Under the pieces are notes generated by a model. That model had not been told where the DNA came from, did not search any database, and saw only the letters and a list, made by a program, of their open reading frames with translations. Shown here piece by piece: positions 45,801 through 60,600 of a stretch of DNA of 64,000 bases. Source of the DNA: Dysidea avara (lineage: Eukaryota; Porifera; Demospongiae; Dictyoceratida; Dysideidae). A program made the translations under genes and the position numbers. Position 1 is the first letter of the stretch, and the number at the start of each line of letters is the position of its first letter. The stretch is from the NCBI RefSeq assembly GCF_963678975.1, contig NC_089272.1, forward strand, positions 63,562,574-63,626,573, given 5' to 3'.

Positions 45801-48800
45801 GTAAGAAGATAAAATGTAAATTTGCATGCAAACAAACACTTACTGTTGACAAACTTTACACATATGCGGCATGGCTAACATCAGAAGCTAAATCAGTGAC
45901 ACTAAACATCAACTGCTATAAAGTTAACAAAAGTCATAGTAGCGTTGAGCAGCCAATAGTTAAGAGTTTTGCAGATGAAACAAACAAACAGGAAGCATCA
46001 TTGACAGCAAAACTTGAAAAGCTTGACAAAAGTCTTGAAGAAAGTTTCTATTGGCTAGGTGACATGGACGCTACAGAATGTTGTGATCAACTACAAACAC
46101 TTAGTGAAGACTATCACCAACATAACAATAGTTCTGAGCATCCTAACTTATCAGATGATGATGAGGGAGATAAAGTGATCAGCCAACTAGATAAAAGAAC
46201 TGAAAACGGTTTTGATTGGCTGAGTGATGTGAGTGATACAGAGTGCGATATGACCTGATAATTTACATACTGTTTTCATACAGTATAGTTTGCTAACGGT
46301 GTTTGTTGATTTTCAAATATAACAATTAGATTTTATACAATTTATTTTGCAAACATCATAATTAGCCATGTACAAGAAACCCAAGAAATGTGTTTATACA
46401 TTACTTCATTATTAATAATGCTACACATGTAAACTACAATGTAGTATTACATAATGCACACACATTGATGGGTTTTGCCAAGTTATTAAGGAAATGTAGA
46501 TACGTAACTATCAGCCTTGGTCCAAACACAATTGTCTAGTTCTGTACACCTTTACATACACAAGTGACACTACGTGAAACCCTATGGTGCCAATAGTACA
46601 GTATATTCGTGGCTATGACCAAAAAGAGAAAAGTTTTCTTGGACTGCTGGGCTACCACATTAACATTCACACAGTTTCACATTGGTTTACTACCATCACA
46701 TTTATATACACCATGGACTGTCATGTGTTAGTAGTGCAATCGCATACATAACAGTGTCCTTACAATTGATTTCAAGATTTGTAATAATAGAGGTACAAAT
46801 TGGTTTAGTTTTTAAAAATAATAACTTCTAACTATATATGTGCACATATTAGTATGTCTATTGTGGCTTTTTAAACATACAGATCAGCCACTTAGTACAT
46901 AAGCCGTTTTAATTGTCTTAACAACCCTTTCCAGTGCACAGGATGTGACTGGGTCTCATCGCCCATGACAGCAGATTTGATCTTTTTTCCCCAATAACAT
47001 AAAGCTACATGAACAAACTATCAAATTTCACAATCAAAATCAGCTAGACTTAAATGGTCTGCTTTTGCTGGCTGCTTTTCCCAAGCCCAGTGGTGAGTAG
47101 TCTGGGGCTCTGGCCAGCCTGTGGATGTCTACGTATATGTGGTAGGGTTGAGACAAATAGTTCAAAGTTTCATTTGGTTTCATAACTTTTGGATACTGCT
47201 TTACCCCCTTCGGAGGATGTATTTGTACATTCGTTCCAACCCTAGTATGTGGTTGTACACCTCCGTGGTGTTGAATAAAGACCTGTGCTGTAAATGTCCT
47301 TTAATTTTAGCTAGTTTTGATACCTGAATGGTCCATATCTTGGCCTAATTCATCCCTACGCCTTCCTCTTTAATTTTGTAAACAACCTCTTGCCCTCCTC
47401 CCACCCTTTTGGAGCTCACCTGGTACAGTCAACAACTATCTACAATGGCGCAAACTTAAGTAGACATTGGGTGGCCTGCAGTTCAAATCCTGGGGTAGGA
47501 GGGATTTTTTTTCCTTTCTCTGGCCTATAATAATAAATAATTAGATTTAAAGGAAGAAAATCCATCCCCCCTGGAGGAAACCGAGTGTGGCGCTCGACTA
47601 GACATTGGGTGGCCTGTGGTTCAAATCCTGGAGCAGGAGGGATTTTTTTCCTTTCTCTGGTCCATTTCTGTTTTACCTTATTGTTAAATCTCGAGCAAAA
47701 TTGTGTGTGCGAGCGAATGTGACGTCACGCCTGGGCAGTAAGCACCATGAGCAATTGGTTAAAACATGTGAAATTTGGTACACATAGCTTCAACCATTGG
47801 TGAACTGGAATACACTAAATACTAAAATCTGGAATTTCTCAATACATTTAAATAGGTGATAAGACCAGTTTTCCCAGACTAGGTTACAAATGGGCATCGT
47901 ATGGCTTATAAATACTTCAATGTCACCTTATTTAAACTTTAAGGTGTATATCAATGCAACTGTCATTCATGTTTGTTAACAATATTTATGCACACACCTT
48001 TTTCCTCTGTTGTTCAGCTTGTTTCTCTACCAATTTCTGATGTGCAGAGTTCTCATTTTCCAATTCTTGTTCCACCTTCAGTCTCTCCTGCTCAATCTCC
48101 ACCTCCAGGCTGGTCTGTTGTTGGACTTGTTGCTCTACTAGTGACTCTCTGGCCTGTTGAGCCTCAACTGACTGTGCCTCAACTTGTGGTAGTTGTCTTG
48201 TTGGGTCACCAAGTTGAGCTTGTGTAGCCGACGACACCTTCAACTGCTCGTTGACTACCAACTCCTTGTTGATCTCTTCTTGGACAATGTTTTGAGCTGT
48301 CATTAGAGCTACCGCCTGCACCTTCCTCCATTTGTTCTCCATATCAACTTGTTTGTCTACCTCTTCAGCATCTTCCTTGTACTGGTTGATCAAAGCATCT
48401 TTTGACTGTTCATCAATGTCTAACTTAGCTATGGCCTCCTGTTGTTTCTTGCGTTCTTCTTCCAGCAGGTTAGCAGCTACTGCCTGCATCACGATATCCT
48501 CCACCTTCTTAGCATTAATCAGATCTGTATCATCTTCTGAGGTACTGTCAGTAGGGGACCTGGGCTGTCGGCGGCGTCCCTTGATGCGTGATGCTAGTCG
48601 TGATTTTACTGAAGAATGGCGGCTAGTCATTGAAGTAGAAGTGTCATCATCATCTGATATGATTTGTTGTACTGATTGTCTCAGTGTGTCATTGAGCTCC
48701 CTCATTCTTGCCTCCATCTTCTGGTTCATTGCATTTCTCTTCCTTGTCGTCTCATCTTCATCATCGTCATTCTCTGCTGATAGTAAATCATTCAGTAATT

Positions 48801-51800
48801 TCTGTTGGTGTTTTGCCAACAGCTCAAGATCTTTCTGTAGCTTGTCTCGTGACATTATAGCACTGTCGACCAAAGTTGAGTCCTCTAGTCCTTTAGATCG
48901 AGCCTCCTGTTTGTGAGCTTCAGCTAGCTCTTGTTGTTTCTGCAGTCTTGTCTCCATTAGTACAACTTGCTGTTCTTTGAGTCTAGCAAACTTCTCTGTT
49001 TCCAATTGTTGCATTAACTGCTCTATATTCTCAGTGTGTTCTGTGAAATAACAAGAATACGTGCATCAACTAGTACTCATTACTTTGAAATGCAACATTA
49101 TAGTAAAACTTTTAATAGTAAAACTCTCACAGGAGTTCTTTGAATTACAGGGAACAGTGCATTCACCTACCAAGGTCCCAAATAAACGTCTATATATTAA
49201 ACAGATATGTCATTTTACGGAACACAAAAAAATGCATTCCCCAATTACCTTCTGCTTAAGGAATTACAACAAAAACATATTAGTCACTTACTGAGAATAA
49301 TTTGTTCTTTTTCTTCCTCATGCGCTGCAGACAATTCTTTCTTCATTTCTTCAACAGCTTCATCTATTGCTTGTTTGTTCTGACGTTCTGCCTCTTCAAG
49401 TAGTTCCTTAACGGAGGACACTTCTTGTTCATGCAATGAAGTCTCCAACTTGACATTTTCAATGGTGTGCTTTTCAATCATCTTCTTTGCTGCATCTTTC
49501 TTTTTCTGGCTACTGGTTGCCGGTGACAACAGATACCGTGATGACGACACCTTCAAACTGTCAGTTGATGAACTAGCATCGATGGAAGGTGCTTCAGTAA
49601 TAGCTACTGTGGGTATCGTCATGGCAGCAGCCGCTGGGTCGGCAGCACTTGTGGGCTTCACTTCAGCAGTTGCTACACCACCATGTGGGGGTGGACTAAT
49701 TAGATGAGCCCTTTCTAGTTTGAGTTTATCAAGAGATCTTAGTGACTGAGATTTTGTTAGTGAGTACGATGATCCTTGTTTGTGCTTCATTCCTTTACGA
49801 CTGAAGCTTCTCTGCAATGGCTGATCTTCAACATCACTTTCAGATTCTTCATGGAGTGTCTCCATCCCATCGTCTTTGAGAGTATCCAGTAGCTGGTTGA
49901 GTAGTGGCATTAGTTGTTCACTGCCAGGAAGTGATGTCACAGACAGTGGCATAGCCCCAGGGTGGGGAGCTGTCATCAGATGTATTGTAACATCGTGGCT
50001 ACCGACTTCAACTATTTCACCAGTCAGAATAGCCTAAAGCCAAAACAAACACATAGTATTTATATACACAAAGGCAACTATGGATTGCTCATCGCAAAAT
50101 TTAAATATTGGCTATACAACTAGTAAAATCTCTTACATCACTGCTAATAGTTCAAGTGTAATGAAAGTGTGGCTCAAGATAATCGCTACATCTCTACAGA
50201 CGTTACCTTAGCTTGATCACAGCACAAGCTGGCCTTGTCCCTGACATACTCCAGGACACTGTGTTCCTGATCTAGCAGTTGTATCCTAGAGCTGACCAGA
50301 CCATCCATTTCAGCTTGTAGTCTGCCAATGTCTTCTTTGTGCTTGTTCCTGTAGCTAGCCTCTGCCTCCGGATTATGAGCATCCTATAATACCATAGTGA
50401 AAGTTAAAATGTTGTACTGTAGCAAATACGTACATATTACATGTTGTACTGTAGCATATACGTACATATTACATGTTGTACTGTAGCATATACATTACCA
50501 TGCTTATAGATCCATCCAACTACATGCACTGTAATGACAGTGTACAATTTACAAACTGATCTTTTAATGGGTCCTGTAGTAGCATGTTTGCTCCTTTGCT
50601 TTGCTCGGGTACCACAACACAAGGCCTTCGGGTTACTAAATTCTGTAGAACCCTGTGTTGATGTTTACTATTATTTATAATATACAAGCAAAAATTAATA
50701 CGAACTAAAGCTGAGCTTAGATACAGTATATAAAGCCTTGGCCCACTATATTGTAATATAACACCTATGATAGCAACAATGATAGTCAGTCATACTTACT
50801 GCTAACTCATCCATCCTTTCCTTGTACTTGCTCAGTGCAGTCTCAAACTTGGCAAGGAATTTCTCTGCTAGTGTGACAAACCTTTGATGTGTGTCATCCC
50901 TTGCCTGCACCTGTGTGGCTTCCTGCTCATCCATAGTTGTCAGTATAGCTAGTATATCAGCTGGAAGGTGTTTAGTGAGATTTTGAGTGGCTTCAGCTCG
51001 TCTTGCGGTTTCTCTGGCAGCCATATCCCTAACTGCTTGTAGCATGTCAGCAAGACTCCTCAACTGCTCTGTAACCTAAATGAGAGGAAACTATTATAAT
51101 ATTCGACCTCTTACTTTACTGTAGATATTAGCTCTACTGAGATATAAGCCGATCTTAAATACAGGCCCTATGCTTTTATTGAGGTCATTGCTCTAGTAAA
51201 TATAATACCATTTGTAGGGAATATCCAGTACAACAAACCCCTGGGTTCACATAATTCCCTAATGTAGGTCATACCTCAGAGTGACTGATGGTATCAGGTG
51301 ATCCCATTAATCTAATAATGTTAGACTCATTGTTGATGATGTCATCTTCTTGTTGTTTCTGACGACGCCATGAACTCCTACGAGCTACTATTTCACCTTC
51401 CAGTGCATCAAGCTGTGTGTTGTAAACGTATATCAATAAACAAATAATAAATATAATACAATCTGAGAAACTTGCATACATTCAGAGTTAACAAAGCTAG
51501 CAGTGCTTTGTGGAAAACATATAGGTATTGTGTACTCTGTTGTATTCATGATACACACATACACACACACGCACGCATGCACACACGCACGCACGCAGGC
51601 ACACACACACACGCACACACACACTACAAGCTAACCATTTGCTTGTTGACTTTTCTCTTCTGGCTAACTGGTTGAGTGGATGGTACTATGACTCCAGTGT
51701 CTGGCCTTCGTCGGACACCATATATGGGCATAAGCTCATTAGAGACTTCGTCCAGGGTTTTCTGGCCAATCACAATGGGTACAGTGCCCCTACCCTGAGG

Positions 51801-54800
51801 GCATTCCATGGTGCCAGCCAGTGGAATCAAAATTCCAGTCTGTTGTGGGCTCTGTTCCCAGTTCAGGATTGGAACATGGACACCAGTACCTGCAGGATCT
51901 ACAATCTCCATTCCAAGCAGCACAGGAAGCAGCTGCCCAGTGGGCGTGTACTCCATAAATCCCGGACTTCCCCCAGTGTTGCTAAACTTCCTGGCCTCAT
52001 CAGTAAGAAGGTTAAGCCTGTGCAGCTCCTGTAAGTGTAGGGTCTGATTTCTGTTAATATTTCTACTAACATCTCTTAGAGCTTGCAACAGATTACTGAT
52101 GGCATGTTGAAATATAAATTCCTCCTTGATATCATGGCTGGTAGCTACTGCCTTTAGTTTCTGAGCAGCTAAAATAACTTCTTGGATGGAGAGAAGTTCA
52201 TTGGTATCAAGCAGACACTGAGCACCACCGTAGTTCTGTATTACAGTGGAAGCATCACTATCAATACTAGCTGAAGTGCAGAAGACGGTTAAGGAAGACA
52301 ATGGCTCGGAGAATTGATCATGAAGTAGTAATGGTTTACTGGCACCATTGACAACCACTTCACCTCCAACAGGTAGAACTCTACCAGATGAGTTAATCCT
52401 GACACCGACAATAATTGTGGGCATGTTATGTTGCCTGTTTAACATCATAGCTCCTATTTCTATTGGTCGGATTATACCAGTGATGGGGTCAACGTAAGTT
52501 CCGCCCACAGGCAGTCTTGCTCTAGTTTGAGGATGGATTGTTACAGCACAGACTGGCACATTGATTCCAGACATGGGATCAGCCATCGTTGCTCCAAGCT
52601 TCAACTCTGACAATTTCTTGAACATTTTCAATCCAGTGTTAACAGGCTGTCCTGTGTTAGGATTGGTTGGATATGGCACATACGGTAATAGTGAGTCTAG
52701 CAGTACATTAGAGCTAGTCAGTATATCAATAGTGTACACTAATTCATCTAGTACTGGGTTGAACATTACGTTGCCCTGGATTGGAACCAGTTTCCCGGAA
52801 TAAGGATTAATGCAGTATGTGTTTGGAGTTATGATGTACAGAGCTCCGTCATGTTGTTTCATTCTGGTTCCCATTCCAGCTGATATAATACCGGTAACTG
52901 GATCCTGGGTTGCTATGGATGGGCCCACACTTGACAACAATTTGCCATCAGAGTCAAGTAGTTTCTCTCTTGTTATTTCTTCACCAGTATCCATGGAAAC
53001 CAGGGTGGCACCAGAGAAGTGACCAATCAGAGCATGTAGTCCTCTGTGTCGACACTCGTCTGAGAATAGTTTGGTCATGTGATCCAGTAATACGTCCACC
53101 CTAGCACCAACCCTATGACAAAAATTACAACCAATGAAATAACAGTATTGTGAAGCTTGAACACTTAGACACTACAGACAAGTGTACTGATTTCAGGTCT
53201 GAAAGTGTTCACGCTAACACAAATAAAGCCTCTTCAAAGTGGCTACATTTCATGAGGGCCGTATAGCATAATTTACAAGCCATAAAAAGAGGTGTTGATG
53301 TGCTATGCTGAAGTTACTGACCTGTGTCTAAGCTGTTCATCAAATTGTGACAACAAGTCATCGTGATCTCTTGAGGTGTGGAACTGTTGTAGTGTCCGTC
53401 TGATCTCCCTGACAACTGCTGATATGGCAACACGATGTCTACCACGACCTTCTTCCCTCTTCAACACCAGTTGCTGCTGAGCAGCTAACAACTCAGTGTA
53501 AATTCTACCAAACAATTTCCGTCTCTCTATTTCTGCTTTCAGTAGTTCATTGGCTGCCTCGTACGCTTGTAACTCTTCTGGGGAGGCAATGTCTGATTTA
53601 CCCCTGAGATTAAGTTTAGCCACCCAGAACCCCTTCAGGTTATCTGCCTGTGATGTGACGTGTTGATAGAGAGACTTTGCCTGAGGGAAATTAACACAGA
53701 CAAGTATTAACTAAACCAAAATAGAAGCTTCTTTTCTTTGTATACATTCCAATTTCTAATTTCTAATGTACTGCACACAGTAATTTGACTATTCGATAAA
53801 TGACAAACAAATTCAAGCTTAAGCCATTGAATCAATACACCTGTGTTAATGCAGTACAGTGGATGCCTCACAGTTACTTTAACCCCTGGGTGAACACCCG
53901 GTGTTCAGATAACTAATCTGATGTTGGCTGCTAAATCATTTGTAACAATAATCGTATCAACGTATTTTGACTACACTAATAGAACATTCATCAATCTAAA
54001 ACCACATTAGATTTTTTATAACACATACATGTATAGTTCTATACCTGCTCTCTCTGTTTGGCTATTTCACTGGACAGTTTCTTAGTCTGTCCCCCAAGCT
54101 CCTTGTACACTTGAGGGGCAGAGAATGCCTCAAGGTCAGCTTGTTTGTCATAGTCCCAGTGCTCATCTTCCTTCAGGGTAGATCCTACTGGCAGTGGTTC
54201 TGTGAGATGAGGAGGTAATGACTTATTTTATGAACAAGAATGATGTCATGATCATGTGATGTATTTAGAGTTAAGACATTATTGTAAAGCAAACATCAAT
54301 TTTCGCATCCATGGATTTATTAGATTTTGTCATAAATATACACACACATACAATATACGGACATACTAACAGACAACCATACAACACACAGATATGGACA
54401 AACAAACAGACAAGCTACATACCCTCCTCTGCCCCACCCCCAGTCAGCTGCAGGGAAGCATGATGAATTTTCTTCTCTGGTCGGACAGTGGACCCTTTAG
54501 AAGAATAGTTATCCATGTTACTGTGCTTCTGTAATCGACGATAGTACGGGAAATAAAATGTCTCCTTGTTCCACCCATACTTCCTGAATAGCATCTATGA
54601 AATGATATGACAACATCTAATAGCAGTTTACGTAGTATAGATGTTATCTCAACTACATGACTGATAGTGACAGTATAGTTAGAGCACTGTGAATATAAGT
54701 GTACGAGTGGTTTATCAGAGCCTTGAACGGGTATAAAAAATAAAGTCTTTCAATGAATGACAAAATTCAATTATGCTATGTAACGGCACAAAACAAAGAC

Positions 54801-57156
54801 TCACAGTAGTTGTGTCAGATGACAAAGCTAGTACAATAATATTATATGCTGCAATGCCCGTTTAAAGAAACACACACAGACTAAACTATTTGTACAAACA
54901 CTAACACACACAAACTACATTCACCCATACACAGATGGATGGACGGAGATAGAATCCTTACCAGTGCTATTAATATCAACAACATTACCCCCACAGCTCC
55001 AGCAATTACACTACCAATCAATATCCAGTCTGGAGCCAATAAGATGTCATTATTACGTGTCATTCCCATTTGAACGGCTGTTCCTGAAGTGAATGGGAAA
55101 TATGGCCCAACTTCTGGACACTCTGTATTAGCTTCAGTCACTCTGATATACTAGATAATAAGAGCAACAACTAACATTTTGTATCACAAAGGACAACTTG
55201 ATCCAATTCACTATGTAATGACTGCATTAAAGCCTAGCCAAAAATCTCAAACAAAGTCCAGGAGACACCTAAACAAAGACTAGGGGGAAGGCCAGGTGAC
55301 TCCTTATTGTAAACAAGCAGTGTTACCTTAAAGTACAATACTATAATACTTCAAATTTTAGAACATGCAAGGACTAATGAAACTTGTGACAGTTTATCAA
55401 AATGATGACTGCTACAAGGAGAAATAGGAAGGTCAAACAGTTGATTATATTTTTAAAAATCACAAAACTTCCAATGGATAAACATTGTACAGAATTCATT
55501 AAATACAAATTATACAACTAACCATTTTTCTATTAGCATTGTTGCTCAGTTGGAACACATACACTCCTGATGTCATGAACCTATATGCAAACAGTGTAGC
55601 ACTTCCCGATGACGTCTGCTGATTCTCTAGCAACTGTCGGAATTGTCCATAATCAAATGCATCATTTGTGTTCAACAAGTTGTCAACATCATACACAGGG
55701 TAGGACTCGTTACTGATGGAGAACAGCATTGTGTCTCCTAGCTCCAGGCATGTTATTGGGTCATCAATGCCTTCAAATGTGGTGCCATTTAGTTGTAGTT
55801 GCTCAGTGGAATTTGTGTCAGTGGCGTCATCGGTTTGACGTCTTCTCCTTGCTGATGAAGAGTCATCAATGCCAAATAATGATAATAAGGAAGATGATGT
55901 GGCACCATAACTGCCCCTGAACCCTGATCCTGTGAGGTAGAATAGCCAGGGTTGAATTAGAAATTGAATTGTTTGGTGATTTTATAAATGCATTTACAAA
56001 ATTGAGCGTATTCTATGAAGGTTAACTTTAGTTAACCAAGGTTAATAAGAATGGAGGGGCGCGCGGCTTGCATGAGGGCATTTATTGGAATAACCAACCA
56101 AGATCTTATTGTGCGCACGTGCATATAGTTGTGGGAACCGCGTGAGAAGGTTGAATTCACCCACCCAGCCCACATTTCCCTCTATGTGTGACCAGATTTT
56201 GCTGTTATAATAAATTGTAAAGGTAAAGTCATTGTTTTTGTTTAATGTTTTTAGTTTCGGGTAGAACTATTTATACATTACATAACTGTGCCACTGAAAT
56301 TAAAGTTTTGTCAGCTATGGGATATACTCTCACAAATGGTAATGGACTGTACTACTGGTAACTATAGTCCTACGCAGGCAGTCTCGAATGAGTTGCTATA
56401 ATGAGTATGGTAGTACCTCAACAGAGATTCTTAATGAAGTAGCAGCTGTGGATGGGTCAAGTGTCAGGGAAGCTAATAAAGGTGCAACTACTAGTTTCTG
56501 CAATCCTTTGCTAACTGAGCTACACATTTGGTGAACAGTTGTCTGAATCATGCCTTTATTAATTCATTCCACTTATAGTGTTCTTGTTTGAAGCTAGCTT
56601 TGTAAAGTATTTCAGTACTGTTAGTGCTATGTAGCTATAATTATATTGTTATTATTTTCATTTTATTTCTCCGGTTAAGTGAGTCCCCCCTCACTTTTCC
56701 ATGAGGTGGCTGGATGTAGTGGAAGGGACCCTTCTCACTCATTCTCCCCCAAGCTGAAGGTGCTAAGCTTTGTCATAGAGATAAATACATCCTTGTACAC
56801 TTCTTTACCCAAGGCAAAGGGTAGAGAATAAGCATAACAGGAGAGGGGTCCTCAATTAAGAATCCTATCTTGAAGGGTTTACCTACACCCAGCTGCCAAA
56901 CCTCTATTGTAGAGTTTTGGTAGGAGTGATTGATGTTGGCTTGTATATTGTATATCACCGAAAGTACTTATCAAAGACTAGTATGCTAAATTGGTTAACT
57001 TACATGCATGTGCATGGGTGTATGCGTACACATACACACACTGCACACACATGCACGAACACATACACACACACACACACAAACAAACACACACACACAA
57101 CACATGCACGAATACATACACACACACACACACAAACACACAACACATGCACGAAT

Positions 57157-57196
<40 letters not shown>

Positions 57197-57215
57197 CACA
57201 TACATACACGAACAC

Positions 57216-57294
<79 letters not shown>

Positions 57295-57401
57295 CACACA
57301 CTACACACACATGCACGAACACACCACACACACATGCACAAACACATTACACATACACACACACACAAACACACACCACAAACACATACACAAACACATT
57401 A

Positions 57402-57470
<69 letters not shown>

Positions 57471-57614
57471 ACACACACACATGACACACACACACACACA
57501 CACACACCACACACACACACACACATCACACACACACACACAACACACACACACATCACACACACCCACCACACACTACACACACACACACACACACTAC
57601 ACACATCACACACA

Positions 57615-57650
<36 letters not shown>

Positions 57651-60600
57651 CACACTACACACATACTATGTAACACACCTCCAACTTCAGTCAGGTACAA
57701 TGGTACAGTCACACTGGTGTATGAGGTACATAGTGTTTGTGTGGTCTGTTCAAATGTTACCAATCCAGCAATACCACTAAGTGGGTACAACACCTGAGGG
57801 GATACGCAACACATAGTAAAACTGTGTACAAGATATAAAAGTAATGGCCAGTTATAGCAACACATTAACATGTACTGATAGTTTTGAAGTCTATGAAGTA
57901 AATTCTTGTAATTCTAGTGGTATTTCAAAAAACCCTACTGTAAGTACAAATTATGGTACAACAAGGAGAGCTGAGCACAGTGAAGCATGTTGGTAGCTCA
58001 CCTGAGCACCACTGTCATAGGTGATCATGATTTGGGTCTCTCCCTGACACACCAACTGCATTCTCTGCTGGACTCCCAGTCGACAAGAGATGTCACAAAC
58101 ACTATCAAGTGTTGGGCTCTGCAGGCAGGAAAATGACATTGTTAAGCGTGCCTCTAGGCTATAACATGTAATACTAACCATACAAACACACGTTCCAAGG
58201 TTCCTATCAAATCCAACATATTCCTCAGATGATCGGCACACCTTCAGAGGGAATACGACACAAAAATAATCATAAGAATAAACAAAAAAAAGACACAACA
58301 CAATTTTTTCCTCCAAAACTCTGTGAAGAGACACACCCCCTGTAGAGCAGTATTTACTGAATTTTACTCCAATTACAGAGGTTGTCCATTGATATTAATG
58401 TAGGTTTGTTTCCATTTTTCTTGCACAAAAGTGCAGTCTACTGAAACATATTTGAAATTAGGGTCTGGTCTATGCATTTACCATTAAGGATAACAGTTAT
58501 AACCAATAATGACATTATCTCTGAAGGGGTACAAGACCTCTATAGGAAGGGGTGAAAATTTTAAACAATTGAATATATTTCAGACCAGGTGGTCTCCAGA
58601 CAATTTGATAATAACATACAACACCAACATAATATCTTACTTGTGAAGAGCAGTAACTCTGCCAGTCAGAGGAGGATAGACAGTTTCCATCTTGAGATCG
58701 ATAACTACCCTCTGCACAGTTAGGGAAGATGTGTGGTACACAGTCATCTGTTCCACGTCCATAATCTTCATATCCTGCCTTACAGGGACAGGTTCCATCA
58801 CTGGGCTGTGAGAACATTTATACTTCACTAATACTACAAATGTTTTATATTATACTAAGTCAAGACTTTCAAATGATTGTGTGTGGTAAACAATTAAGAA
58901 ATACCAATAGAATTTTGCATAGCTTCAATAAAATATGCATACAGTAGTATAAATATATCTCATAAAGAAATGATACATTGTACAATCAAATCTGACTCTA
59001 AGGTAGAACACATTTCAACGCATACATGCTAATTATTAAGGTTTTGGTCACCTCTAAGCTTCAAAGGGAGGTAACACAACTAAACCGCTACTCACCTGGA
59101 ATTGTCTGTTCCTTCCAGCACATACACAGCTAGTAGATCCAACACTGCTAGTACTTGCTCCACTAGAGCAGTTGAGACAAGCAGATTGTGCAGGGACATA
59201 AGTGTAAGTGTGTAGTGGACATGGCAGACATGCTGTATCTGAATCCTGCTCCTCCAGACTGTTGTAACTGCCCTCAGGGCATGCCACAGGCTCTGAACTA
59301 CTAATAGGACAATAATGTCCTACAGGGCAGATGGATGAGTTGAACACCGGGACCTCCCCAATCACACTACCTCCAGTACAATAATGTCCTGGGGGACATG
59401 GTAAACATATTCTTGTCAGTTCTGAGTTGTTGCCATACGAGCCTGGAGGGCATGCTTCACATGTTGATGTCAGTGAGTCTCTTGTAAAGTTTTCTCCAAG
59501 GCCTAATGGCTCCCTGTAGCCTAGGGGACATATCAGAGGTCTGTCTGCTCCTCGTTCACCCTCAAGGCTACCAGTACAATTAGGTCCTTTGCAGTAATGA
59601 TCCTCAGGGCACAATGTGAAGTCAACAGAGCCCTCAGGGCAATAATAACCAGATGGACAAGATAGCCGGACGTCAGGTAAGGGACAATAATATCCTGCTG
59701 GACAGGTAAGGGGATATATTGACCCCTCAGGGCATGAAGAACTAGCATTACATGATATGGCATGAATGGTAGCATTGTTTGGACAATAGAATCCTGCAGG
59801 GCATGGAAAACAATCAGTGATATTTCCTCCAGTTGTTTCATTACGGTGGGTCCCCTCAGGGCACTCCACTGGTACAATAGTACCATAATCACAATAGTGC
59901 CCAAGGGGACATGGGTTGTGTTCATATACTACTAAACCTACACTGTCACAAAAATAACCTGCTTCGCAAGTCAAACAGGTTGTGATGTTTGAGGCACCAG
60001 TAGTGTTGGTGTAGGTGCCAATCGGACAAGCAATAGCTATACCATCTATACAATAATAGCCACCTGGGCATAACTCTGCTCTACTTGATGTTTGGTTACA
60101 CACCTTTCCTATGGGACAATCACCACAGTTGTCAACACTAGGAGCTCCATTACCATCAATAACCATGCCTGGAGGGCAGCTCTGTGGTTCATGTGTTCCA
60201 GCAGGACAGTAGTATCCTTCAGGACATGGCTCTCCTATTTCTGGCTGACTATCATCAGGGTTAGGTACACCATTACCAGAGTAGCAGATATAACCAGCTG
60301 TGCATACTCCAGCAATCTCACCAGCTACACAGAACTGACCTATTGGACAAGGTAGACATTCTCCAGCAGCTTGTAATCCAGTAGTGTTGTCTTCAGTGTA
60401 TGTACCATTAAGACAATAACTGGGATATGATGACCCCTCTATACAGAATGATCTTGATGGACACTCTATTGGAGTAATACTACCTGCAGGGCAATAGCTA
60501 CCTGGAGGGCATGTTAAGCACACATCCAGTCCTGTACTGTTAGAGTAGCTGCCTGGTTGACATGCCTGAGGGGTTGATGACCCTGGGGGGCAGTAGTGAC

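Noticed and set aside
48332-48916. 194-codon plus-strand frame
   Set aside because: It is the antisense of the giant gene's coiled-coil exon at 47998-49040, Ser/Leu/Phe-rich as expected from reversed Lys/Glu codons.
57030-57660. Long His-Thr and Cys-Val open frames on both strands
   Set aside because: They are translations of a CA/TG microsatellite; every frame stays open because the dinucleotide repeat has no stops.
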